DNA from: an uncultured Megamonas sp.
Lineage (GTDB): Bacteria; Bacillota; Negativicutes; Selenomonadales; Selenomonadaceae
Length of the DNA: 24,087 nucleotides
Direction of reading: 5' to 3'
Assembly: GCA_900554895.1 (NCBI GenBank)
Contig: USIX01000013.1
Coordinates: 1-24,087 of the forward strand
In this document: positions 14,466 through 22,069 of the stretch, one piece after another
Layout: every line of letters begins with the position of its first letter
How positions within the stretch are numbered: the stretch's first letter is position 1
The notes under the pieces: model-generated
What the model was told of the DNA's origin: nothing
What the model saw: only the letters and a program-made list of their open reading frames with translations
Databases searched by the model: none
Program-made: the position numbers and the translations under genes

Positions 14466-14502
14466 ATAAAAAAATGGTCAAGATAATAAATCCTGACCAT
14501 TT
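14466..14502 (-). terminator. Terminator of murA
   Basis: On the minus strand AAATGGTCA (14502-14494) pairs with TGACCATTT (14480-14472), followed by a T-run (14473-14467 region). It separates murA from the iron-sulfur protein gene. Confidence 0.75.
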
Positions 14503-14524
14503 ATGTGTTTATTAAATTTTTAAT

Positions 14525-15790
14525 TCAATTATCCACACGGCGAATATCAGCACCGAGACCGCAGAGTTTAGCAACGAGATTGTCGTATCCTCTGTCAATA
14601 TGGTGAATATAAGATACTTGAGTTTCTCCGCTGGCTACAAGGCCTGCAAGCACCATTGCAGCTCCGGCGCGCAGGTCGGTGGCTTTTACCTGGCAACCTG
14701 TAAGTTTTGCCACACCATCAACAATGGCTGTGCGACCGTCAACACGGATAACGGCTCCCATGCGTTTTAGCTCATCTACATGCATAAAGCGGTTTTCAAA
14801 AACCGTTTCAGTAACAAATCCTGTTCCGTCTGCTATTGTGAGCATTGCCATAAACTGCGCCTGCATATCAGTCGGGAAGCCCGGATACGGCAGTGTTTTT
14901 ATATCAATGGCTTTGGGGCGCTTGTTACAGCTAACACGGATACCATCGATATCTTCCTGAATAGTTACGCCAGCTTCGTTCAATTTAGCGATAACAGGTT
15001 TTAAATGCTCACTGATAGCGTTTTCTATATAGATATCTCCACCAGTCATAGCTACAGCCACCATGTAAGTACCTGCTTCAATGCGGTCGGGAATAATAGT
15101 ATAATTATGACCTGTAAGCTTCGGTACGCCCGTAATTTTAATGACATTTGTACCGGCACCGCGGATTTTGGCACCCATGATGTTCAGGAAATTAGCTAAA
15201 TCAATAATTTCCGGCTCTTGAGCGGCATTTTCCAAAATAGTCTGGCCTTCTGCCATACAAGCAGCCATTATGATGTTTTCTGTAGCTCCTACACTTGGAA
15301 AATCGAGATAGATACTAGTACCTTTAAGCCCATTCGGTGCAGTAGCATTGATAAAGCCGTGGCCGATTTCAATTTCCGCTCCAAGAGCTTCAAAGCCTTT
15401 TAAATGCAAGTCAATAGGTCTGGTACCGATAGCGCAACCGCCCGGCATGGAAATTCTTGCCTTGCCGTAACGGGCCAGAAGCGGTCCCATGATAACGAAA
15501 GAAGCTCTCATTTTGCGAACTAAATCGTAAGGCGCATCGACTGTTTTGAGTACAGTGCTGTCAACGAACAGAGTATGTTCTTCACGATTGAAGTTGACTT
15601 TAGCGCCGAGCTGACGCAGAACTTCAGCTATTGTGCAGACGTCGTTTAAGTAAGGAACTTCGTCTAAAACACATGGCTTATCCTGGGCCAGAAGAGTTGC
15701 AGCAATTATAGGCAGTACAGCATTTTTTGCACCGCTAATTTTAACACGACCATGCAATTCATGACCGCCATGTATAATCAACTTTTCCAA
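14525..15790 (-). CDS. murA: UDP-N-acetylglucosamine 1-carboxyvinyltransferase
   Basis: 421 aa, full length. It catalyses the first committed step of peptidoglycan synthesis, adding enolpyruvate from PEP to UDP-GlcNAc in the cytoplasm. K22 and N23 in SGAKNAVLP bind substrate. The catalytic cysteine targeted by fosfomycin is C119 in [13 protein letters not shown], so the enzyme should be fosfomycin-sensitive at this residue. The start is a TTG at 15790 with GGAGGATG eight bases upstream; the nearby ATG at 15798 is out of frame. It has its own promoter and terminator. Confidence 0.97.
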   Translation of the reverse strand: MEKLIIHGGHELHGRVKISGAKNAVLPIIAATLLAQDKPCVLDEVPYLNDVCTIAEVLRQLGAKVNFNREEHTLFVDSTVLKTVDAPYDLVRKMRASFVIMGPLLARYGKARISMPGGCAIGTRPIDLHLKGFEALGAEIEIGHGFINATAPNGLKGTSIYLDFPSVGATENIIMAACMAEGQTILENAAQEPEIIDLANFLNIMGAKIRGAGTNVIKITGVPKLTGHNYTIIPDRIEAGTYMVAVAMTGGDIYIENAISEHLKPVIAKLNEAGVTIQEDIDGIRVSCNKRPKAIDIKTLPYPGFPTDMQAQFMAMLTIADGTGFVTETVFENRFMHVDELKRMGAVIRVDGRTAIVDGVAKLTGCQVKATDLRAGAAMVLAGLVASGETQVSYIHHIDRGYDNLVAKLCGLGADIRRVDN

Positions 15791-15822
15791 TTTTCATCCT
15801 CCACAAGACTTATATCTTTATT

Positions 15823-15851
15823 ATTTTATCATTTCCGTTTATGTATAGCAA
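15823..15851 (-). promoter_or_regulatory. Promoter of murA
   Basis: On the minus strand TTGCTA (15851-15846), a 17-base spacer and TAAAAT (15828-15823) preceded by an extended TGA. Confidence 0.55.
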
Positions 15852-15888
15852 TAAGAAAATATATATTTGCCTTTGAGCGCAAAAATAG

Positions 15889-15931
15889 AAAAAGGATATC
15901 TTTTCACCTTGAAGAAAAGATATCCTTTTTT
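15889..15931 (-). terminator. Terminator between the TerC gene and murA
   Basis: AAAAAGGATATCTTTT (15889-15904) and AAAAGATATCCTTTTT (15915-15930) form a 16-base perfect stem with a ten-base loop. It ends the TerC-family transcript and shields the murA promoter. Confidence 0.85.
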
Positions 15932-15933
15932 AT

Positions 15934-16608
15934 TTATCGAACAGCTACTTTGCGGCTGTAGATTATGATAGCTGCAATAAAGAGTACCGGCAGAATATAG
16001 TTCATATAAGCTGATAAATTGAGCAGGAAAGAGCCGATAATTTTATCATGCAGAATCATAGTAGCGGAAGTATAGGCAAGGATGGCCGAACCGATTGTAA
16101 CTAAAATCGGCAGTCTGTCCATTAGGTTGGAAATAATCTGACTGCCCCATACGACAATCGGAATACTGATGGCAAGACCGGCAAGAACGAGTATCATATT
16201 GCCGTGAGCTGCTCCGGCGATGGCCAAAACATTATCAATACCCATGGCAGCGTCGGCAATAATGATTGTTTTTATGGCTGTGGCAAAATTATTGGAAGCT
16301 TCGAATTTGTTGGCTTCATCAAGGCTGTGCTTGTTCGGTTTTAATAAATTGAAAGCGATTGGCAGGAGGATAAGTCCGCCGATTGCCTGTAAGAACGGAA
16401 TAGTCAGAAGGTACGTTGCAATAAGCGTCATGAGAGCACGTATGATAACGGCGCCTGCCGTGCCGACATAGATGGCTTTTTTGCGCAGCTTTTCTGGCAG
16501 CTTGCGTGAGGCCATAGCTATGACGACGGCATTGTCGCCGGCTAAAACGAGGTCAAGTAAAATGATGGAACCAAGTGCGAATAAAAATTGAGTTGATAAA
16601 ATTTCCAT
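15934..16608 (-). CDS. TerC-family integral membrane protein (YjbE type), probable Mn2+ exporter
   Basis: 224 aa, ATG at 16608 with AAAGGAGAAA upstream. About seven membrane helices. The two family signatures with acidic residues in the membrane are present: LDLVLAGDNAVVIA (D19, D25, N26) and ADAAMGIDNVLAIAGAAHG. TerC-family proteins such as B. subtilis YceF/YkoY are linked to metal export, with manganese the best supported. Here the link is direct: a yybP-ykoY manganese riboswitch lies in the leader. The protein is therefore expected to be made when Mn2+ is high. Between helices 3 and 4 a Lys/Asn-rich loop (about 89-107) faces the cytoplasm. Transport of another divalent metal is possible. 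Confidence 0.88.
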   Translation of the reverse strand: MEILSTQFLFALGSIILLDLVLAGDNAVVIAMASRKLPEKLRKKAIYVGTAGAVIIRALMTLIATYLLTIPFLQAIGGLILLPIAFNLLKPNKHSLDEANKFEASNNFATAIKTIIIADAAMGIDNVLAIAGAAHGNMILVLAGLAISIPIVVWGSQIISNLMDRLPILVTIGSAILAYTSATMILHDKIIGSFLLNLSAYMNYILPVLFIAAIIIYSRKVAVR

Positions 16609-16643
16609 AGATTTCTCCTTTTCTGATTGAAAGTTTTGAGCAC

Positions 16644-16780
16644 AAAAAAAGACTTTTAATACACATAATGATTATGCGTATCAAAAGTCTCACTTATCGA
16701 AACGTATTCGACGTTATTGCCAGAAGCGCGAAGCTACAGTGATTGTTGACAATAACTCTAGGAAGTTACTCCCTTTTAAT
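16644..16780 (-). promoter_or_regulatory. yybP-ykoY (Mn2+) riboswitch with terminator
   Basis: On the minus strand the leader opens ATTAAAAGGGAGTAAC (up to 16765), the start of the yybP-ykoY aptamer. It closes with GTGAGACTTTTGAT (from 16693), whose CTTTTGAT pairs with the opening ATTAAAAG to form P1. The same AGACTTTT is also the left half of a long terminator stem (AGACTTTT 16690-16683 with AAAAGTCT 16657-16650, then seven T). P1 and the terminator therefore exclude each other: Mn2+ binding should stabilise P1 and switch the TerC gene on. Confidence 0.88.
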
Positions 16781-16791
16781 ATCATGTATAG

Positions 16792-16821
16792 ATTATATCT
16801 GATGAATAATTCGTTTGTCAA
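16792..16821 (-). promoter_or_regulatory. Promoter of the riboswitch-TerC transcript
   Basis: On the minus strand a consensus TTGACA (16821-16816), an 18-base spacer and TATAAT (16797-16792), immediately upstream of the aptamer. Confidence 0.8.
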
Positions 16822-16839
16822 ATAAAATATTGGTGAAAT

Positions 16840-17724
16840 TTAGTTGGATTTTTTGTTGAGATTTAAGCATATATCGATGACTTCCTGCATTTCCGGCGGA
16901 ATGAATTTATTTTTATGATAAACGATATTGAATTGGCGTTTAAAAACTAAATCCGGCATAGTGAAAGTGATTAAATTATCTTCAGTCAAATCGTCTTTTA
17001 CGGCTTCGGTGGAAATGACGGAGACGCCAAGACCGGCGATAACGGCTTTTTTTATAGCTTCCATGCTGTTATAAATGCCGCCTGTCTGGTAATAGACGTT
17101 GTGCTGGTGCATTACCTGTTCGAACAGTTCACGCGTGCCGCTGCCTGTTTCACGAATAAAGAATTTTAATTTGGCCAGGTCATCATATGTGATTGTTTTG
17201 CCGGCCAGCGGATGGTTTTTACTGATAATGAAGACGAGTTCATCATTCATGAAAGGTTTAGTGATTAAATATTCGGAGTGGATTTCTCCTTCGACAAGAG
17301 CCAAATCAAGGTTGTCGTTTAAAAGCATTTCCTCCAGTTCGGAAGTATTGTGGATTTCTGAGAATATCTCTTTAGAAGGGTCGCTGTCTGTTATATGCTT
17401 AATTAAGTCTATTAAAATACTGCTTCCTATAGTGATGCTGGCACCGAGACGCAGATGATAGACTTCGTTGAAAGCCCGCATGGCCTGTTCGGTCTGCATA
17501 TTTAAATTTATCAGATTGCGCGAATAGCGAAGCAGACGACGGCCGGCTTCCGTGATGAAGATACGGCGTCCGAGCCGTTCGAATAAAAGTGTCTGATAAT
17601 GTGCTTCTAGCTCTTGAATTACCTGACTGACGGAAGGCTGAGTCATATGAAGCTTTTTGGCGGCGGCTGTAATGCCGTTTTCCTCGCAGACTCTGATAAA
17701 TATAGCTAAATGTCGTAATGTCAT
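16840..17724 (-). CDS. LysR-family transcriptional regulator
   Basis: 294 aa, ATG at 17724 with a modest GGGGA upstream. Residues 1-60 form the winged helix-turn-helix, MTLRHLAIFIRVCEENGITA to QPSVSQVIQELEAHYQTLLFER. The rest is the substrate-binding-like sensor domain with RETGSGTRELFE and VIAGLGVSVIS, as in the CysL/CbbR branch. The target and inducer are unknown. LysR regulators usually control a divergent neighbour, but the gene upstream here (17824-19746) reads in the same direction, so no local target is obvious. The TerC gene downstream has its own promoter. A candidate promoter is seen at 17757-17785. Confidence 0.92.
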   Translation of the reverse strand: MTLRHLAIFIRVCEENGITAAAKKLHMTQPSVSQVIQELEAHYQTLLFERLGRRIFITEAGRRLLRYSRNLINLNMQTEQAMRAFNEVYHLRLGASITIGSSILIDLIKHITDSDPSKEIFSEIHNTSELEEMLLNDNLDLALVEGEIHSEYLITKPFMNDELVFIISKNHPLAGKTITYDDLAKLKFFIRETGSGTRELFEQVMHQHNVYYQTGGIYNSMEAIKKAVIAGLGVSVISTEAVKDDLTEDNLITFTMPDLVFKRQFNIVYHKNKFIPPEMQEVIDICLNLNKKSN

Positions 17725-17756
17725 AATTATTCCCCATTTTTTTATTGTTAACTATG

Positions 17757-17785
17757 ATATTAAGACATTTTAGTGTTTTTAGCAA
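17757..17785 (-). promoter_or_regulatory. Candidate promoter of the LysR gene
   Basis: On the minus strand TTGCTA (17785-17780), a 17-base spacer and TAATAT (17762-17757). Confidence 0.45.
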
Positions 17786-17806
17786 TAGATTAAATGGATA
17801 TAGGCA

Positions 17807-17822
17807 TGTTTCACGTGAAACA
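17807..17822. other. parS: parS centromere-like site (ParB binding site)
   Basis: TGTTTCACGTGAAACA is a perfect 16-base palindrome and matches the bacterial parS consensus TGTTNCACGTGAAACA at every position. ParB (Spo0J) loads here and spreads along DNA to organise the origin region for segregation. It lies in the intergenic gap one base after the stop codon of the CobT-like gene. No T-run follows on either strand as a terminator would have. No parA or parB gene is in the window. Confidence 0.9.
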
Positions 17823-17823
17823 T

Positions 17824-19746
17824 TTATTTTTTCGTCTGAATTTTTGCTCCTGGACCGTCATTGGCAATGGCAACATCGGCTTCGGCAAAAGTTTTCATAT
17901 CTTTGAGCATTTGCAGCGATGCGTCAATCAGTTTCATGCCGAGAGCGCAGATACATCCGCCGCCGGTTGTAATATGCAGGTCGAGATAATCAGGACAGAC
18001 GAACATAAGATACGGATTGATTGCAGGTGCTAAAAGCAAAGCATAACGTAGAGCGATGACGGAGGGAATATCATCGGATAAAACGAGAATACCTTTACCG
18101 GCGGCACCGATAGCTACACCGGCCATGAATGCTATCTGGCATAGATACGGTGTCGGTTCAAGCGATAGAAATTTGCGTTTGCCATAGCGCAGGGAATTAT
18201 TCGGCTGACAAAGTTGCTGCTGAATGCTGAGGCTGAAAGTGCCGCAGATTTCCTTGGGATGATTTTCACAGCAGGCTATGCCTAGTACGTCGATATTTTT
18301 CAATTTGGAACCGTAGCAGATACCCTGTAGCAGACTGAAGGACAATGTTTGCGGTTTCAGTGCCGTCTTGGGGATAGCGGTAAAATGATATCCGGCTTCG
18401 GCATGTAAGGCGAAAGACTGGGTTAAACGGTGCTGAACAACACTGCAGCTTTCTTCCGGAGTTATGACGAGGATTTTTTTACGGACTTTCGTCGGTTTTT
18501 CCTGTCTTGTGATACCGGCAATATTTTCGGCAATTTCTTCCAATTTGCCCAGACTGTAAATCGGCTTGGTCAGATTATCAATGCGTTGACGGCATTTTGC
18601 GCGTATTTTGTCATCCGGTACGGTTATATTGCGCATCTGTTTTAACAGTGCCAGCTTCGTATCGAAATCGGCTTCAGGTATATTCGGCTTAATAAGTTTG
18701 TCTTTTTCGGCAAGGGCAGCCTGATATACAGAGTTATAAGCGTTTATGGCGCAATCCAGGATATTGACGGCGATGGAGGAGCCGGTAGCCTCGCCGAGGC
18801 GGAATTTTAAGTCCATGTACGGAGCAAGTTTAAGCTTTTGTAGTATGGCATTATGAGCCGGTTCGGCAGCAAGGTGGGATGCCATCAGATAATCGGTTAT
18901 CTGGGGACATAGCGCCTGTGCTACTAAAGCGGCTGAGCCTGTATTGAAACCGTCAAGCACGACGAAACAGCGATTGGCGGCTGCGCCCAAAATGATGCCT
19001 GTTATGCAGGCAAGTTCAAAACCGCCGACTTTGCTCATTACATCGATACCGTCTGTCGGGTCAGGATTGTTGATTTTTAAAGCTTGGCGCACTACGTCTA
19101 TTTTTATGGCTAATCGTTCATCGGAAATATTGGTACCGCGTCCTGTAGCCTGTTTTGGCGTCAGATTGCATAGACAGGCTACGATTGAAGCGCTGGCTGT
19201 CGTATTGGCTATGCCCATTTCACCGGGCAGAAAGCAGCAGTAACCTTGAGCGGCATATTGATTGACCAGTTCTATGCCGGTTTCGATAGCTTCAATAGCC
19301 TGTTCACGCGTCATCGCAGGTCCTTTAGCGCAATTTTGAGTGCCCGGAGCGATTTTTCGGTCGAGCAGACCGGGAATATCATCAACGGGAGCTTTTATGC
19401 CCATATCGACAACAAGCATATCGGAACCGCAAAAATTGGACATGGCATTGGCTACGGCACCTTTGGAAACGAGATAGTTGCGCGTCATATGCGCTGTTGT
19501 TTCCTGCGGATAGGCACTGACGTTCATTTCTGCCACGCCGTGGTCGGCACAGGCGATTATGGTGAATTTTTTAGGAATTTCAGGATTTATCTGGCCTGTA
19601 ATGCCGACATAACGCAGAAGAATATTTTGCAGTTCTCCGAGACCGTCAGGATTGGTCATGGTTTGGGCAAGTTTATTTTTAACGAATTTTATAGCACGCT
19701 GGTCGGGCGGCAGGATTTTTCTTATGGTCTGATTAAGCAGGGACAT
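17824..19746 (-). CDS. arsAB: Fused ArsA-ArsB-like (CobT family) phosphoribosyltransferase for cobamide lower-ligand activation
   Basis: 640 aa, ATG at 19746 with GGAGGAAACAC upstream. Residues 1 to about 350 are a complete CobT domain: FTIIACADHGVAE, GEMGIANTTASAS (E176), VMSKVGGFE, DYLMASHLAAEPAH, and catalytic E319 in FRLGEATGSS. A second, diverged CobT-like domain follows (about 370-628). It begins with the typical CobT N-terminus (RQRIDNLTKPIYSLGKLEEI) and ends MKTFAEADVA, but has Thr594 where the catalytic Glu should be. CobT activates the cobamide lower base with nicotinate mononucleotide. Sporomusa ArsA and ArsB are two such proteins acting as a heterodimer on phenol and p-cresol; this protein has that pair in one chain. 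The start overlaps the end of tex by 14 bases. Ordinary benzimidazole CobT activity is the alternative. Confidence 0.8.
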   Translation of the reverse strand: MSLLNQTIRKILPPDQRAIKFVKNKLAQTMTNPDGLGELQNILLRYVGITGQINPEIPKKFTIIACADHGVAEMNVSAYPQETTAHMTRNYLVSKGAVANAMSNFCGSDMLVVDMGIKAPVDDIPGLLDRKIAPGTQNCAKGPAMTREQAIEAIETGIELVNQYAAQGYCCFLPGEMGIANTTASASIVACLCNLTPKQATGRGTNISDERLAIKIDVVRQALKINNPDPTDGIDVMSKVGGFELACITGIILGAAANRCFVVLDGFNTGSAALVAQALCPQITDYLMASHLAAEPAHNAILQKLKLAPYMDLKFRLGEATGSSIAVNILDCAINAYNSVYQAALAEKDKLIKPNIPEADFDTKLALLKQMRNITVPDDKIRAKCRQRIDNLTKPIYSLGKLEEIAENIAGITRQEKPTKVRKKILVITPEESCSVVQHRLTQSFALHAEAGYHFTAIPKTALKPQTLSFSLLQGICYGSKLKNIDVLGIACCENHPKEICGTFSLSIQQQLCQPNNSLRYGKRKFLSLEPTPYLCQIAFMAGVAIGAAGKGILVLSDDIPSVIALRYALLLAPAINPYLMFVCPDYLDLHITTGGGCICALGMKLIDASLQMLKDMKTFAEADVAIANDGPGAKIQTKK

Positions 19747-21919
19747 GTGTTTCCTCCTTTGGTAGCTGTTTTAAGCTGAGACCGATGCGGGAGCGCTTCG
19801 GGTCAACATTTATGACTATTGCTTTTATGATATCGCCGACGGATACAACATCGAGCGGATGTTTAATATAGCGGTTGCTCAGCTCGGAAATATGAATAAA
19901 GCCTGCTGTTTTAATACCGATATCGACAAATACGCCGAAGTCGGTAATATTGCGTACTGTACCGCGCATTACGGTTCCCGGCTTTATATCATCGAGTTTT
20001 ATTATGTTCTGACGAGTAAGCGGTGCGGGCAGGTCCTCGCGCGGGTCGCGACCCGGTTTGGTGAGGGCATTTATAATATCTGTAACGGTAGGCATACCGG
20101 CATTCAAATCGGCAGACAGTTTTTCAATATCGAGCAGTTTTATTTTTGTTTTCAGAAATTCCAACTGTTTTTTATCGTTTAAATCGGCGAGTGAAAAACC
20201 GAGTTTTTGCAGAATTTTTTCCGCCAGTTCGTAGGATTCCGGATGAACAGGCGTATTATCCAGCGTCAGTTTGGCATTGCTGATACGCAGAAAACCGGCA
20301 CATTGTGTAAAGGTATTCGGCCCTAAACGGGAAACATTGAGCAGTTCTCGGCGGCTGGTGAATAAACCGTGTTCTTCGCGGTATTTAATGATATTTTTGG
20401 CAACGGCAGCATTAATGCCGGCGATGTGTTTGAGCAGCGCGACGGAAGTAGTATTGAGTTCGACACCGACATGATTTACTGCTGTTTCGATTACGGCATC
20501 GAGTGTCTGCGCAAGTTCTTTTTGATTTACATCATGCTGATACTGACCGACTCCGATGGCTTTCGGTTCGATTTTGACAAGTTCTGCCAGCGGGTCCTGT
20601 ATGCGGCGGGCAATGGATACGGCACCGCGAATGGTAACGTCGAAATCCGGCAGTTCTTCAATGGCAAGTTTGGAAGCGGAGTAGACGGAAGCGCCGGCTT
20701 CATTCGTAATCAGGTAGTGTACGGACAGATTGTTTTTGTGAATTAAATCAGCGACGAATTCCTCTGTTTCATAGGAGGCAGTGCCGTTGCCGATGGAAAT
20801 TAAATCGACATGATACTGTTTTATCCAGTTTAAAAGATTGGCGGCGGATTTTTTTCGGGCATCTTCACTCATGGTAATGTATAAAACTCCGTGATGAAGA
20901 ACCTGGCCCGTAGTATCAACAATTGCCATCTTACAGCCGGTGCGGTATCCCGGGTCCAGTCCCATTACGGTATGACCTGCAAGAGGTGGCTGCAACAATA
21001 ATTGTTTTAAGTTGGAGGCAAATACGCTTATAGCCTGTTTTTCCGCATTTTCGGTCAGCTGACTGCGTATTTCACGTTCCAGTGCAGGCAGAATAAGCCG
21101 TTTGTAGGCATCAGAAGCGGCTTCCTTAAGAAAATCCCGAGAAATGGATTGGGAGGAAATAATGAATTTGCATACGGTCTGAATGTCTTTATCTGTATCC
21201 GTTATGAGTTTTACTTTTAAAATGCCCTTTTTTTCACCTCGGTTTATCGCCAGTATGCGATGCGACGGAAGCGAGCGTACCGGTTCGCTGTAATCGGCAT
21301 ACATGGAAAATACGCCGTCTGCATCACTTTCACTGTCATATGATACAGAAAGCTGGCCGGATTGCCAGATGTGTTTGCGCAAAGCGGCGCGGATATCGGC
21401 TCTGTCGGAAATCATTTCTGCAATGATATCATTGGCACCGGTAAGAGCCTCATCAACGGAAGTGATATTTTCATTTAAATAGTTTTGCGCTAAAACAGTT
21501 ATATTCCCTTGCCGTATTTTTTGCTCCCAAATAAGCTGAGCCAAAGGTTCGAGTCCTTTTTCCTTAGCGATTGTGGCGCGGGTACGTTTTTTCTGTTTGT
21601 ACGGCAGGTATATATCTTCCAAATCCTGCAGTTTTTGAACGTTGTCTATGGCAAGGGATAATTCTTCAGTCATTTTTCCCTGTTCTTCAATACTGTTTTT
21701 TATTTCATTCTGGCGTTTGACTAAATTGCGCAGATAAGTAAGCTTTTCAGCCAGTTCGCGCAGCTGTTCATCCTTCATGGCACCGGTTGTTTCCTTGCGG
21801 TAGCGGGCAATAAAAGGAATAGTGTTTCCTTCATCCAGTAGTTTAACGGCAGCTTCAATCTGAGCATTTTTTAGCTGCAGTAGACGTGCAAGCTGCGGAA
21901 TGATGTTTTGTTCTAACAT
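19733..21919 (-). CDS. tex: Tex-family RNA-binding transcription accessory protein
   Basis: 728 aa, ATG at 21919 with GGAAAGGAT upstream, normal length for Tex. Order of parts: N-terminal helical region with NTIPFIARYRKETTGAM (about 32-48), a YqgF/RNase H-like domain starting VMGLDPGYRTGCKMA (about 320), helix-hairpin-helix repeats (HIAGINAAVAKNIIKYREEHG region, about 490-570), and a C-terminal S1 RNA-binding domain (GTVMRGTVRNITDFGVFVDIG to SRIGLSLKQL). Tex is a conserved cytoplasmic nucleic-acid-binding protein linked to transcription and RNA quality. It leads an operon with the CobT-like gene, overlapping it by 14 bases. That pairing has no known functional basis. Confidence 0.95.
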   Translation of the reverse strand: MLEQNIIPQLARLLQLKNAQIEAAVKLLDEGNTIPFIARYRKETTGAMKDEQLRELAEKLTYLRNLVKRQNEIKNSIEEQGKMTEELSLAIDNVQKLQDLEDIYLPYKQKKRTRATIAKEKGLEPLAQLIWEQKIRQGNITVLAQNYLNENITSVDEALTGANDIIAEMISDRADIRAALRKHIWQSGQLSVSYDSESDADGVFSMYADYSEPVRSLPSHRILAINRGEKKGILKVKLITDTDKDIQTVCKFIISSQSISRDFLKEAASDAYKRLILPALEREIRSQLTENAEKQAISVFASNLKQLLLQPPLAGHTVMGLDPGYRTGCKMAIVDTTGQVLHHGVLYITMSEDARKKSAANLLNWIKQYHVDLISIGNGTASYETEEFVADLIHKNNLSVHYLITNEAGASVYSASKLAIEELPDFDVTIRGAVSIARRIQDPLAELVKIEPKAIGVGQYQHDVNQKELAQTLDAVIETAVNHVGVELNTTSVALLKHIAGINAAVAKNIIKYREEHGLFTSRRELLNVSRLGPNTFTQCAGFLRISNAKLTLDNTPVHPESYELAEKILQKLGFSLADLNDKKQLEFLKTKIKLLDIEKLSADLNAGMPTVTDIINALTKPGRDPREDLPAPLTRQNIIKLDDIKPGTVMRGTVRNITDFGVFVDIGIKTAGFIHISELSNRYIKHPLDVVSVGDIIKAIVINVDPKRSRIGLSLKQLPKEETHVPA

Positions 21920-21948
21920 AATAAAAATCCTTTCCTGAAAGTATCATA

Positions 21949-21954
21949 ATTATA
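21949..21954 (-). promoter_or_regulatory. Extended -10 promoter of the tex-arsAB operon
   Basis: On the minus strand TATAAT at 21954-21949, directly preceded by TGG, which makes an extended -10 (TGnTATAAT). No good -35 was found. It is divergent from the metAA promoter. Confidence 0.5.
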
Positions 21955-21979
21955 CCACATTGCTAGGAAGATTAGCACG

Positions 21980-22008
21980 TTGACGCGAAAAAGTGCCTGT
22001 GATAGAAT
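21980..22008 (+). promoter_or_regulatory. Promoter of metAA
   Basis: TTGACG (21980-21985), a 17-base spacer and TAGAAT (22003-22008). Confidence 0.65.
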
Positions 22009-22015
22009 TTAAAAC

Positions 22016-22042
22016 AAGCTCCCTTATACTGTAAGGGAGCTT
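22016..22042 (+). promoter_or_regulatory. Hairpin at the 5' end of the metAA transcript
   Basis: AAGCTCCCTTA (22016-22026) and TAAGGGAGCTT (22032-22042) make an 11-base perfect stem with a five-base loop, starting about where transcription should begin. No T-run follows, so it is not a clear terminator. It may protect the mRNA end. No SAM riboswitch is seen in this short leader. Confidence 0.55.
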
Positions 22043-22069
22043 TAGTGTAAAAAGGAAAGGGTTGATATT

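Noticed and set aside
14529..14537. Perfect DnaA box TTATCCACA near the end of murA
   Set aside because: Isolated and fully inside conserved coding sequence; expected by chance occasionally in a window this size.
17807..17822. The palindrome after the CobT-like gene as a transcription terminator
   Set aside because: It has no loop and no T-run on the required side, and matches the parS consensus exactly.
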